From assembly GCA_035458525.1 (NCBI GenBank), contig DATHZQ010000067.1, forward strand, positions 10,106 to 74,105: a stretch of 64,000 nt of DNA. The letters are read 5' to 3'. The notes below the pieces were generated by a model. That model did no database searches. It worked only from the letters and a program-made list of their open reading frames with translations, and was not told the DNA's origin. This document shows positions 42,639 through 50,535 of the stretch, piece by piece. The stretch's first letter is position 1, and each line of letters opens with the position of its first letter. The DNA comes from DATHZQ01 sp035458525 (GTDB taxonomy: Bacteria > Actinomycetota > Acidimicrobiia > Spongiisociales > UBA5794). A program made the position numbers and the translations under genes.

Positions 42639-43823
42639 TCAGCGACCGACGGGGAGCCGGAATCCCACGCGGCCACCAGGCCCGAGCTCTGCCCAGATCG
42701 AGCCTCCGTGGGCCGTCACGATGCCGCGAGCGATCGCCAACCCGAGCCCGGCGCCGCCTGCGCTCCGCGTCCGTGCCGGGTCGTCGGTGATGAACTCTTC
42801 GAATGCACTGTCCACCATCGATGGCGAGAACCCGGGGCCTTCATCGGCCACGATGACGGTCGCGTCTGTGCCGTTGTGCACGCTGACGACGACCTCGGCG
42901 TTGGCGGGACTGAAGCGTATTGCGTTGTGCAGGAGATTGCGCATCACTCGGCCGAGCGCCTCGGGGCCGCCCACCGTTGGCACGCTGCCCGCCGCATCGA
43001 GCCGGAGGTCGACGTTCCGGCTCTCGGCAACCGGCCGCAACGCATCGATCGACTCGTCGGCGATTTCGGCCAGGTCGAACGGCTCGCTCTCGATCTCGAG
43101 CCGGCCCGCCTCGATCGTTGCCAGGAGGAACAGATCGTCGACGAGATGTGCCATCGCGTCCACGTCGGCCCGCATCGACCGCAAATACCGCTCCGGATCG
43201 GGGGCGAGACCGTCTTCCAGCGCCTCGACGGCAGCACGCAGCGCCGCCAGCGGGCTACGCAGGTCGTGGCCGACGGCCGCAAGAAAATGGCGTCGTGCGG
43301 CATCGTTCGCATCCCGCTCGACCTCGGCGATCGCCAGCCGCTCGGTCATACGGTCGACTGCGGCAGCCGCTTGCCCGAGCTCATCCGTGCGGTCGACGCC
43401 GGTCCGCGCAGTGAGGTCGCCGGCCGCGACCTCGTTGGCGGTGCGTCCGATGTTCTCCAAGCCCCGGGTGAGCTGACTCGCCATGGTCGTCGCCAGCACG
43501 ACTCCCAGCCCCACGCCGAATCCGAGCACGACGGTGAGCAACTGAAGGTCATGCGTCTCGAGAAACATGAGACGGGCCGCAATCCCGGTCGCGACAGCCA
43601 CCGACAGTACTGACGCCACGGCGAGAACGAGGATCGAGGAACGCAGCGATCGGAACCCTCGCGTGATGCGAGGGAGCAGCCAGCCCAGCACGACCGTGCC
43701 GGCGGCCATTGCGATGAAGAGCCCGAGCAGCTGGCTGCGTTCCGCCGCGGAGGGCTGCATCGTCACCTCGAAGAGGGCGATTGCCGCAATCACTGCTGCG
43801 CCGAGCGCAAGAATCGCCCTCAC
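42639..43823 (-). CDS. HAMP-domain sensor histidine kinase
   Basis: A 394-residue membrane sensor kinase. Four hydrophobic segments (about residues 3-20, 32-50, 63-86, 95-114) leave little extracytoplasmic sequence, so it may sense a membrane or intracellular cue. The HAMP linker is about 115-165. The phospho-acceptor is His186 in AAVGHDLRSPLAAL. The ATPase domain has the N box (NLLHNAIRFSP), DEGPGFS and GAGLGLAIARGIV. The GTG at 43823 overlaps the response-regulator stop as GTGA; a longer frame upstream lies in the regulator gene and is excluded. The two form a regulator-kinase operon. Confidence 0.93.
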   Translation of the reverse strand: MRAILALGAAVIAAIALFEVTMQPSAAERSQLLGLFIAMAAGTVVLGWLLPRITRGFRSLRSSILVLAVASVLSVAVATGIAARLMFLETHDLQLLTVVLGFGVGLGVVLATTMASQLTRGLENIGRTANEVAAGDLTARTGVDRTDELGQAAAAVDRMTERLAIAEVERDANDAARRHFLAAVGHDLRSPLAALRAAVEALEDGLAPDPERYLRSMRADVDAMAHLVDDLFLLATIEAGRLEIESEPFDLAEIADESIDALRPVAESRNVDLRLDAAGSVPTVGGPEALGRVMRNLLHNAIRFSPANAEVVVSVHNGTDATVIVADEGPGFSPSMVDSAFEEFITDDPARTRSAGGAGLGLAIARGIVTAHGGSIWAELGPGGRVGFRLPVGR

Positions 43824-44518
43824 GGTTCGAACCTGTAGCCGACGCCCCACACGGTGTGGAGCCAGCGCGGCTTCTCGGGCTCGGCCTCGAGTTTGCGACG
43901 AAGGCGGCGTACGTGCACCGTCACGGTCGAAGGATCCTGGTAGTCGGCAGAACTGTCCCACACCTGCTCGAGCAGTTGCGCTCGCGAGAAGACCTGGCGG
44001 GGAGAGGCAGCGAGGAAAGCGAGCAGGTCGAACTCCTTCGGCGTCATCTCGACTACGCGCCCGGCTTGCAACACCTCTCGTGTGGCCGTGTCGATGGTGA
44101 GCCCATCGAACTCCATTCTGACCGGCCCCGCCGTGGCGGGTCGGCTTCGACGAAGAACGGTCCGGACTCGGGCTGCGAGCTCGCGGGGCGAGAAGGGCTT
44201 GACGACGTAGTCATCGGCGCCCAATTCGAGTCCGAGCAGGCGATCGGACTCCTCCGTCCGGGCAGTCAGCAAGATGACCGGTACGTCGGCACGTCGGCGC
44301 AGCTGTGCAAGCACGCTGAAGCCGTCGATCTCGGGGAGCATCACATCGAGCACGACGAGATCCGGGGGCGCAGCGTCGAAGCTCTCGATCGCCGTCCGGC
44401 CGTCCGCAGCCGCCGTCACGCGGAAGCCGTCGCGTTCCAGATACGCGGTCACGACCTCGCGCACCATCGGCTCGTCGTCGACGACGAGCACGCGTCCGGA
44501 GGCGCCAGAGGCATTCAT
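43820..44518 (-). CDS. OmpR/PhoB-family response regulator
   Basis: A 232-residue two-component regulator. The receiver domain has the acidic pair Asp14-Asp15, phospho-acceptor Asp58 in LVVLDVMLPEIDG, and the Lys in YVVKPFSPREL. The C-terminal ~95 residues are a winged-helix DNA-binding domain (VEMTPKEFDLLAFLA; VTVHVRRLRRKLE). The start is the ATG at 44518, with TACGAT six bases upstream (leaderless); an in-frame ATG six codons earlier overlaps that box. It is coupled to the kinase gene downstream. Targets are unknown. Confidence 0.94.
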   Translation of the reverse strand: MNASGASGRVLVVDDEPMVREVVTAYLERDGFRVTAAADGRTAIESFDAAPPDLVVLDVMLPEIDGFSVLAQLRRRADVPVILLTARTEESDRLLGLELGADDYVVKPFSPRELAARVRTVLRRSRPATAGPVRMEFDGLTIDTATREVLQAGRVVEMTPKEFDLLAFLAASPRQVFSRAQLLEQVWDSSADYQDPSTVTVHVRRLRRKLEAEPEKPRWLHTVWGVGYRFEP

Positions 44519-44524
44519 GCCGCA

Positions 44525-44530
44525 ATCGTA
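44525..44530 (-). promoter_or_regulatory. Leaderless-type -10 box TACGAT for the two-component operon
   Basis: Minus-strand TACGAT ends six bases before the response-regulator ATG at 44518. Confidence 0.5.
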
Positions 44531-44625
44531 CGGCACTGCGCCCGGCTCCCCACACCTCGTCCGGAGAAATTCACGGATTGTTCAGGCGGCAAAAAGGCCC
44601 CGCTCGGATCTACCATGTGATCTCC

Positions 44626-45141
44626 ATGCACATTCTCGTAGCGACTTCAGGTGTGCTCAGCCCTGCCTCGGCGGTCGAGTTCGTCAGCCGGTTGCTCGAC
44701 GACGGCGGTCATGTGACGGTGACGACGGTGATCGAAGTGCCACGGACGTTCCTCGACGACCTGCGCTCCGAGCGGTGGCATCCGATGCAGCATGGCTCCG
44801 AGCCGATGTGGACGTTGCACGACGACGCCGTCGTCGACCGCTACGTCGAGGAACGGGGACGGCGGATCTGTGAGCCTGTGGTGAAGGCGCTAACGGCGTC
44901 CGGCATCAAGACCGAGGCGGAATACCTCGAGGGCGAGGACCCGGCGGCAACCATCTCGGGTCTCGCCAACAAGCTCGAAGTCGACATGGTCGTCATGGGG
45001 GCAACCCGGCCGATCTTCGACCAGTCGGCTTGGGAAAGCGTCTCGGCGCGGGTCACGCTCGAGTGCAACAAGCCGGTGCTGGTCTTGCCTCCCCCGGTCC
45101 GCACCACCGTTCCGACCATGGGCGAGCCTGACTCCGATTAG
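44626..45141 (+). CDS. Universal stress protein family member
   Basis: A 171-residue UspA-like protein. It begins with the nucleotide-binding strand MHILVATSG and ends with the family pattern DMVVMGATRPIFDQSAWESV then NKPVLVLPPP. The expected ATP-binding G-2x-G-9x-G(S/T) is imperfect (GATRPIFDQSAWESVS), so ATP binding is uncertain. The ATG at 44626 is nine bases after a TACCAT box. Frame continuation upstream to 44578 would run through the promoter and is rejected. Divergent from the two-component operon. Confidence 0.75.
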   Translation: MHILVATSGVLSPASAVEFVSRLLDDGGHVTVTTVIEVPRTFLDDLRSERWHPMQHGSEPMWTLHDDAVVDRYVEERGRRICEPVVKALTASGIKTEAEYLEGEDPAATISGLANKLEVDMVVMGATRPIFDQSAWESVSARVTLECNKPVLVLPPPVRTTVPTMGEPDSD

Positions 45142-45143
45142 TT

Positions 45144-45686
45144 TCAGCCGAGCGCGGCGCGAAGCGCGGCGACCGCCGGCCACACGAAGGCCTCAGGCGT
45201 GCCATTCAGCAGGTCGCGGACGTCGTCCACCGGCCACCATGCCGGTGCAGCAGTCTCCCCGGGAACGCCACGAGGCTCGCCTTCCCCGTAGCATTCGAAC
45301 ACGACGTGGAGCGAGGGATACGCGCCTTCGATGCCGACGACGACTGCGAGAGGGCGTGCGGTCGCGGTGGCGATGTCCGGCTCGTGCTCGGTACGTTCGA
45401 TCGCGGCGGCGACGGCCGTGAGTTGCACGCCGGTCTCCTCCGCGACCTCGCGCACGATGGCCGTGTCCGGGGATTCTCCGGCCCGCCACCTTCCACCGGG
45501 AAGCTCGAGCCTGCCACGCACCACTTCACCCGGTTTGTCCCTTCGCTGCAGCAGCAGAAAACGCCGATCCGGGCCGCGATACACGACGGCGTTGACGTTG
45601 GGCACGACAACGGGCTCGCCTCCGCTCACAGGAACGGGCAACTGGATCCACTCGGAGCCGGTCCACACGGGATAGTCGAACGTCAC
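45144..45686 (-). CDS. NUDIX hydrolase
   Basis: A 180-residue NUDIX-fold pyrophosphohydrolase. The complete Nudix box GX5EX7REUXEEXGU is present as GGRWRAGESP-(5)-REVAEETGV. It hydrolyses a nucleoside-diphosphate-linked compound, and the substrate cannot be predicted. Its ATG at 45686 overlaps the stop of the upstream lipoprotein gene by four bases; it is convergent with the stress-protein gene, two bases apart. Confidence 0.9.
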   Translation of the reverse strand: MTFDYPVWTGSEWIQLPVPVSGGEPVVVPNVNAVVYRGPDRRFLLLQRRDKPGEVVRGRLELPGGRWRAGESPDTAIVREVAEETGVQLTAVAAAIERTEHEPDIATATARPLAVVVGIEGAYPSLHVVFECYGEGEPRGVPGETAAPAWWPVDDVRDLLNGTPEAFVWPAVAALRAALG

Positions 45687-46165
45687 TGCCGATCAGGCAC
45701 CGGGAGCGTCAGCGTGTCCCCGCACCACCCGTCGACAGAGTCGTGGGCGGCCAGGACGACCTCAGAGATCTCATCTGGGATCACGACCGCCGAGAGGCTG
45801 CGGGTGAACGGCTGCTCCGTCTCGTGGGGGTGTGCCAGCTCGCGCACGCCCAACACCTCGCCTCCGGGGGCACGAACCTCCCAGGCATCCGCATACTTGT
45901 CCCAGCCGGTGTCCGCGGATCGCACCGTGGCACTGACTGTGGCAGTCTCGCCTTGCCAGACGATCTCGCCTGCGATGACATGAGCACAACCGTCGCCGGC
46001 GGTCTGCGGAGATGTCTCCTGTGGCGAGGGCACTGCGGTCTCGTGCGCAGGAGGTGCCGTCGCCGCGGCAGCACTGGAACGCTCCGCTGCAGACGCGGCA
46101 TCGTCACCACCGGCATCGCCACATGCGGCGAGGAGCAGAACCAGAGCGAGCAGCAAACGATGCAT
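45683..46165 (-). CDS. Small lipoprotein of unknown function
   Basis: A 160-residue exported protein. The signal peptide ends in LLAAC (lipobox Cys at about residue 15), then a long Ala/Pro/Ser/Thr linker to residue 55 and a small beta-rich domain with two Cys (in GDGCAHVIAG and DGWCGDTLTL) that could form a disulfide. The domain was not recognised. The ATG at 46165 has TAGTTT exactly seven bases upstream. It is coupled to the NUDIX gene by a four-base overlap, although the two products act on opposite sides of the membrane. Confidence 0.7.
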   Translation of the reverse strand: MHRLLLALVLLLAACGDAGGDDAASAAERSSAAAATAPPAHETAVPSPQETSPQTAGDGCAHVIAGEIVWQGETATVSATVRSADTGWDKYADAWEVRAPGGEVLGVRELAHPHETEQPFTRSLSAVVIPDEISEVVLAAHDSVDGWCGDTLTLPVPDRQ

Positions 46166-46172
46166 CGCTGCC

Positions 46173-46178
46173 AAACTA
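46173..46178 (-). promoter_or_regulatory. Leaderless-type -10 box TAGTTT
   Basis: Minus-strand TAGTTT ends seven bases before the ATG at 46165. It also overlaps the end of the preceding lipoprotein gene. Confidence 0.45.
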
Positions 46179-46793
46179 CTCGGCAGAGCCCTCTATTCCG
46201 TCCGGGCAGTTGAGGTCGACCTCGATTCCGGCGCCGTTCGCCGCAGCTTCGAGGTTCTTGCACGCAATGCCGAAGCGCTGCGCAGCCACCGTGAACGGCG
46301 ACGAATCGATCGACTCTTGAAGATCCTCGATCGAGTCAAGGCTCCGAACCCCTTCGATCGTGAGCGGCATCGTGGCGGCCAGCGCCTCGCCGGCAGCGAC
46401 CAGATCTTGATGCGCCGGCTGGAGTCCGTTCGGCGGTTCCATGGCTTCGAGGGAATCGATGAGCTGGCGCAAGGCAGAGCCGGTGTCGGTGAACAGGTCC
46501 GCCGTCTTGACGATGGCGACTTCCTTGGCCTGATCGAAATACGCGTCCACGGAGGCGGTGTCCGTGAGGTCAGCGTTCTCCTGCAACGCGGTGAGCTCTT
46601 CCTCGAGCTCCGTGCCGTAGTTGTCCCTGGCCTCGGAGATCGTGTCGTCGTAGAGCTGCATCTCGTCGGCGAGGCCCGAGAAATAGTCCTGGGGGCTGGC
46701 ACCACCTCCACCGCACGCTGTCGACACGAGCGCCATCGCGGTCGAGACCATGAGCATCCGCCACGGCGTTCTCTTCGGAAGTCGGCGCATCAC
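46176..46793 (-). CDS. Lipoprotein with helical domain, function unknown
   Basis: About 205 residues. The basic N-terminus and hydrophobic core lead to the lipobox VSTAC followed by GGGG, so it should be membrane-anchored outside the cell. The mature part is acidic and mostly helical, with two Cys near the C-terminus (FGIACKNLE, DLNCPDG). No known domain was recognised. I chose the GTG at 46793, directly followed by ATG: TAGCCT lies seven bases before the GTG, fitting a leaderless start. A frame continuation to 46868 overlaps the ABC exporter gene and is rejected. The next gene (160-residue lipoprotein) begins 11 bases after its stop. Confidence 0.7.
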   Translation of the reverse strand: MMRRLPKRTPWRMLMVSTAMALVSTACGGGGASPQDYFSGLADEMQLYDDTISEARDNYGTELEEELTALQENADLTDTASVDAYFDQAKEVAIVKTADLFTDTGSALRQLIDSLEAMEPPNGLQPAHQDLVAAGEALAATMPLTIEGVRSLDSIEDLQESIDSSPFTVAAQRFGIACKNLEAAANGAGIEVDLNCPDGIEGSAE

Positions 46794-46800
46794 AGGCAGC

Positions 46801-46806
46801 AGGCTA
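46801..46806 (-). promoter_or_regulatory. Leaderless-type -10 box TAGCCT
   Basis: Minus-strand TAGCCT ends seven bases before the GTG at 46793. Confidence 0.45.
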
Positions 46807-46845
46807 ACCGTCCTGCACTCCGGGGCGACGGATCCGGCCACCGCC

Positions 46846-48741
46846 TCAGGGCACGGCGTTGGCGGCAAACTGGGTGCGGTACAACGATGCGTAGAGTCCG
46901 CCCCGGTCCATCAGCTCATCATGAGTGCCGGACTCGATCAGCCGCCCGCCGTCGATCACGAAGATGCGATCGGCGGCCAGAATCGTCGACAGGCGATGTG
47001 CGATCACCAGGGACGTCCTGCCCCGCATGACCCGTTCGAGTGCCTCCTGGATGAGCGCCTCGGAATGGGCATCGAGATGGGAAGTGGCCTCGTCCAGAAT
47101 GAGGATCTTCGGGTCCTTGAGGATCACGCGTGCGATGGCCATGCGCTGCTTCTCGCCGCCGGACAACCGGTAGCCGCGCTCCCCCACCACCGTCTGGAGG
47201 CCCTGGGGCAGCTGCGAGATGAACTCGGCGATGTTGGCGGCCTCAGCAGCATCCAACAGCTCCTCATCCGTGGCGTCCGGCCGGGCGTAACGCAAGTTGG
47301 TGGCGATCGTGTCGTGGAAGAGGTACGTCTCCTGGGTCACCACGCCGACGAGACCCGCCAGCGCGGCGAGGTCGTACTCCCGGACGTCGCGACCGTCGAT
47401 CAGCACCCGACCTCGGTCGACGTCGTAGAGGCGGGGAACGAGGTAGGTGGTCGTGGTCTTCCCGGCGCCACTCGGACCAACGAGCGCGGCGAGCTCGCCG
47501 GGCGCCACTTGCAGCGACAGATCCTGCAGTGCCCACTCGTCGCCATCGCGCGGCTGCGGACCGTCCTCGCCGTCGGACAACCGATGCCAGCCGTACCTCC
47601 GCACCGACTCGAGACCGCTGGCGCCACCGTACGAGAACCAGACACCGTCCAACTCCACGTTGCCCGCAACTCCTTTGGGCACGTATGGGGTGGAGGGTTC
47701 CTCGATGTCGTGAGGCATGTCGAGCACCTCGAACACCCGCTCGAAGGAGACCAATGACGTGGCAAACTCGACCCTGGCGTTGGTCAGCGCGGACATCGGG
47801 CCATACAGGTTCGCCAGATACGCCGACAGAGCGACGATGGTTCCGACGGTGAGGGTTCCGTTGATCACGAAGACGGCACCGAACCAGAAGACGAGCGCCG
47901 AACCGAGGGCGCTCATCACGCCCAGGGCCATGAAGAACCACCGGCCGATCGTGGCCTGGCGCACGCCCAAGTCGCGCACGGCTGCGGCATGACCGGCGAA
48001 GCGCCGGTCCTCCTCCTGGGTTCTGCCGAACAGCTTCACCAGCAGTGCCCCCGAGACGCTGAGCGTCTCCTGCATGTGCGAGCTCATGGAGGCGTTGTGC
48101 TCCATCTGCTCGCGACGAATCGTTCGCAACAGCTTTCCGACTCGGCGCGACACGACAATGAACAACGGGAGAATCACCACCGAGAGCAACGTCAGGCGCC
48201 ATTCCAGGTTGAACATCACCGTGAGCGTCAAGACCGTGGTGACGACGTTCGAGACGAGCGTGACGAACGTGCCCGTCACTGCTTGCTGTGCGCCCACGAC
48301 ATCGTTGTTGAGCCGGGACATGACCTCGCCGGTGCGGGTTGCCGTGAAGAACCCGAGTGACATTCGCTGCAGATGCCCGTAGAGCTGACAGCGCAGATCG
48401 AAGATGATGCCCTCGCCGATCGCGGCAGACGCCCAACGCTGCAACACGCCGACTGCACCGTTGATCAGCGGGACCGCCACCATGCCGAGGCCGAGCCAGG
48501 TGACCATGCCGAGATCCTCGTTCGGGATCGCAGTGTCGATGAGGCTTCGCATGATCAATGGAGGCACGAGCGTCAAACCAGAAATGACGACGATCGTTGC
48601 CAAGACAATCGCAATCTTGCCCTTGTAGGGCGCGCCGTACGAGAGCACTCGACGCAGCAGTGCTCGGTCGAGTTGGGGCTTGTCCTGGTCCTCGTCGTAC
48701 CTCAGGTACGACCACCAGCCACCTGAGTGAAAGATCGTCAA
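46846..48741 (-). CDS. ABC exporter, fused permease and ATPase
   Basis: A 631-residue half-transporter of the multidrug/lipid type. Six membrane segments lie in residues 35-330. The ATPase domain has Walker A VGPSGAGKTT, the signature LSGGEKQRMAIARV, Walker B ILILDEATSHLD and the switch His in VIAHRLSTI. An insertion between the membrane and ATPase domains (about 360-400) separates the first ATPase strand from Walker A. It probably works as a homodimer, since no partner half-transporter is adjacent. The frame opens with TTG at 48741, unusually close behind GGAGG; no in-frame ATG or GTG is available upstream of the conserved GGWWSYLRYDE start. Confidence 0.9.
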   Translation of the reverse strand: MTIFHSGGWWSYLRYDEDQDKPQLDRALLRRVLSYGAPYKGKIAIVLATIVVISGLTLVPPLIMRSLIDTAIPNEDLGMVTWLGLGMVAVPLINGAVGVLQRWASAAIGEGIIFDLRCQLYGHLQRMSLGFFTATRTGEVMSRLNNDVVGAQQAVTGTFVTLVSNVVTTVLTLTVMFNLEWRLTLLSVVILPLFIVVSRRVGKLLRTIRREQMEHNASMSSHMQETLSVSGALLVKLFGRTQEEDRRFAGHAAAVRDLGVRQATIGRWFFMALGVMSALGSALVFWFGAVFVINGTLTVGTIVALSAYLANLYGPMSALTNARVEFATSLVSFERVFEVLDMPHDIEEPSTPYVPKGVAGNVELDGVWFSYGGASGLESVRRYGWHRLSDGEDGPQPRDGDEWALQDLSLQVAPGELAALVGPSGAGKTTTTYLVPRLYDVDRGRVLIDGRDVREYDLAALAGLVGVVTQETYLFHDTIATNLRYARPDATDEELLDAAEAANIAEFISQLPQGLQTVVGERGYRLSGGEKQRMAIARVILKDPKILILDEATSHLDAHSEALIQEALERVMRGRTSLVIAHRLSTILAADRIFVIDGGRLIESGTHDELMDRGGLYASLYRTQFAANAVP

Positions 48742-48948
48742 CCTCCGTGCCGTGGCGATGGTACCCGCCGGCGTAGACCGTAATCACGATTACGACGAGA
48801 AGATCCCATCGAGATCTGGTGACGGTGGGTCGGACGCATCAATGTGCCCGAAAAGCCGTCGAATCAGCAACGCTATCCGACCCGATGGTCTACCGTGGAC
48901 GACGGGAACAGGGTCGCATGACCCGCAGGGGGAACAAGGGGAAATATC
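48742..48948. other. Intergenic region between the ABC exporter and a small membrane peptide
   Basis: About 200 bases with no convincing gene. On the minus strand it contains TACCAT (likely -10 of the exporter, with a very short leader). On the plus strand TACCGT near 48891 may serve the small peptide gene at 48949. Confidence 0.4.
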
Positions 48949-49053
48949 ATGCTGGACTGGATCCGCTCGATCGAGCGGCTCTCGAAGGCTGCGCTCATCA
49001 GTCTGATGTTGGGACTCGTCGCGCTCTCGGCGATCCTCAACGTGACTGGCTGA
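48949..49053 (+). CDS. 34-residue single-pass membrane peptide
   Basis: A short open frame with an ATG preceded by AAGGGG at a normal distance. The peptide starts MLDWIRSIERLSKAA, an amphipathic stretch, and continues with the hydrophobic helix LISLMLGLVALSAILNV. It fits a small membrane-inserted regulator or toxin-like peptide. No homologue is recalled. It is followed after 70 bases by the MBL gene, which has its own promoter. Confidence 0.45.
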   Translation: MLDWIRSIERLSKAALISLMLGLVALSAILNVTG

Positions 49054-49111
49054 GCCACAGCCGCCGAAGCACACGGGTGACGCCATCCGACGCGGTGGCG
49101 TCATCTCGCGA

Positions 49112-49117
49112 TAGGGT
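49112..49117 (+). promoter_or_regulatory. Leaderless-type -10 box TAGGGT
   Basis: TAGGGT ends six bases before the ATG at 49124 of the MBL-fold gene. Confidence 0.5.
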
Positions 49118-49123
49118 CGGCCC

Positions 49124-49753
49124 ATGACCACCATCGCTCGCCTCACAGACTCGTGCCTCACCGTCACGACCGGCTCTGGCACGACCCTCTTCGACCCGGG
49201 ATTCCACACGTGGGAGTCGGACGACTTCGACAAGGCCACGATCGGGGACGTGCAGCGGATCGTCATCACCCACGAACACGGGGATCACGTCAGCCCTGCA
49301 TTCGTCGCTTGGCTGTTGGACCGCGGCGAGGACGTGAGGGTCCATGCCAACGCTGCGGTCGCCGCACTGCTGGCAAAGCACGAGATCGAGGTCTCGACCG
49401 ACACGCCTCACGGCATGACCGCTGAAGACGTGATGCACGAGGTCATCCCGACCGGGGCCCAACCGCCCAACCGGAGCTGGACGATCGACGGGGTGCTCAC
49501 GCATCCCGGAGACAGCTACCAGCCCACTCGGTCTGCGCCCGTGCTGGCGCTGCCGCTGCTCGTGCCATGGGGCTCGATGACGGCCTCCGTGGAATTCGCT
49601 CGCCGGATGGGGCCCGCCCAGGTGGTTCCCATCCACGACTTCTACACCAGCCGCCAGGGGCGGCAGTGGGCGATGGGCCTCGCCAGCGCGGTGCTCGGGG
49701 GATCCGGCATCGAGGTGGTCCCGCTCGACTGGGGTGAGCGCTACTCGGTGTGA
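49124..49753 (+). CDS. MBL-fold metal-dependent hydrolase (UlaG-like)
   Basis: A 209-residue metallo-beta-lactamase-fold protein. The metal motif HEHGDH is in IVITHEHGDHVSPAF, with further ligands in LTHPGDSY and PIHDFYTS. This compact form resembles UlaG-like lactonases or phosphodiesterases, though the substrate is unknown. It starts leaderless behind TAGGGT. The last 13 bases overlap the convergent membrane-protein gene. Confidence 0.85.
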   Translation: MTTIARLTDSCLTVTTGSGTTLFDPGFHTWESDDFDKATIGDVQRIVITHEHGDHVSPAFVAWLLDRGEDVRVHANAAVAALLAKHEIEVSTDTPHGMTAEDVMHEVIPTGAQPPNRSWTIDGVLTHPGDSYQPTRSAPVLALPLLVPWGSMTASVEFARRMGPAQVVPIHDFYTSRQGRQWAMGLASAVLGGSGIEVVPLDWGERYSV

Positions 49754-50316
49754 GCCGGCGCAGCAGTGTCGACATCGGCTTCGACATCGACGGTTGACGT
49801 CCGACGCCGGTACGCGACGATTGCCAGCCCACCGACGACCACGGCCACGCCGATCGGCACCAAAACGCGCCATCCATCGCCAATCCGCATTCCGAGCGAA
49901 CGAGCGAGCGCACTGCCGAGCAGGCTCGTCAGCGAAATGAGAAACCCGACCGCGCTGCTCAGCAGCACGCCGGGCAGACGTGGCCACCGCACACCGAGCA
50001 GTGCACCATCACCTGCGTCGGCAAGTGCGCTGAGCAACAAAGCGCCGAGCGCGAACCCGACGGTTGCCAGATAGGCAACCGCCTCTTCCTCTGCGACCAC
50101 GGCCCACACGGCCACGACAACAGGTGCGAGCACCATCGCCGCCGTCAGCGCAGCGAATGGCACGGCCGCCACCGCTTGCCCGAAGCCGAGGGGTCGTTCC
50201 CCCGCGTCGGGCTCGAATCGTTGCAGCCAGCCGAGCACATACCCGGCGGCCACCGTGCCGAAGGCCGGCGCCAGCACGAGACCGGCGAGAAAGAAGAGAT
50301 CTGCGACGACGTCCAT
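49741..50316 (-). CDS. Membrane protein of unknown function, five to six segments
   Basis: A 191-residue hydrophobic protein with about five membrane segments (near residues 8-30, 50-75, 80-100, 118-140, 148-168) and an acidic, Thr/Asp-rich cytoplasmic tail. No known domain was recognised. I chose the ATG at 50316, with TACGAT eight bases upstream; an in-frame start nine codons earlier is less likely. Its 3' end overlaps the MBL gene by 13 bases. Confidence 0.65.
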   Translation of the reverse strand: MDVVADLFFLAGLVLAPAFGTVAAGYVLGWLQRFEPDAGERPLGFGQAVAAVPFAALTAAMVLAPVVVAVWAVVAEEEAVAYLATVGFALGALLLSALADAGDGALLGVRWPRLPGVLLSSAVGFLISLTSLLGSALARSLGMRIGDGWRVLVPIGVAVVVGGLAIVAYRRRTSTVDVEADVDTAAPAHTE

Positions 50317-50419
50317 CAGGTCCGATCGTAGGCGTGGGAACACCTGTCAGGGCGACAGCACCTCTGATGAGGACCGAAGACGAGCCGTAAACAACGGACC
50401 ATGTGGGTCGATTGACCTA

Positions 50420-50447
50420 TTGACGGGGTTCCGACAGTCTTTATCCT
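50420..50447 (+). promoter_or_regulatory. Canonical -35/-10 promoter of the beta-helix protein gene
   Basis: TTGACG (50420-50425) and TATCCT (50442-50447) are separated by 16 bases. This gives an 80-90-base leader before the ATG at 50536, in contrast to the leaderless genes nearby. TTGACC occurs again just upstream (50412-50417). Confidence 0.5.
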
Positions 50448-50460
50448 CCCGCTCAAAGGT

Positions 50461-50523
50461 GCTCCCTCGGGAGCAGAAGGGGCCCCGCCGACCCGACGCG
50501 GTGGGCGATGCCGCCGTGGCGGC
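50461..50523 (+). promoter_or_regulatory. Structured 5' leader with two hairpins
   Basis: GCTCCCTCGGGAGC (50461-50474) and GCCGCCGTGGCGGC (50510-50523) are perfect palindromic hairpins. The second ends directly in front of the ribosome site AAGGGGGAAGAG. They may control translation of the exported protein; no known riboswitch class is recognised. Confidence 0.35.
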
Positions 50524-50535
50524 AAGGGGGAAGAG

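Noticed and set aside
50448..50535. Known riboswitch in the beta-helix gene leader
   Set aside because: I compared the hairpins by eye with cyclic-di-GMP, cyclic-di-AMP and cobalamin riboswitch patterns and found no conserved core; kept only as a structured leader.
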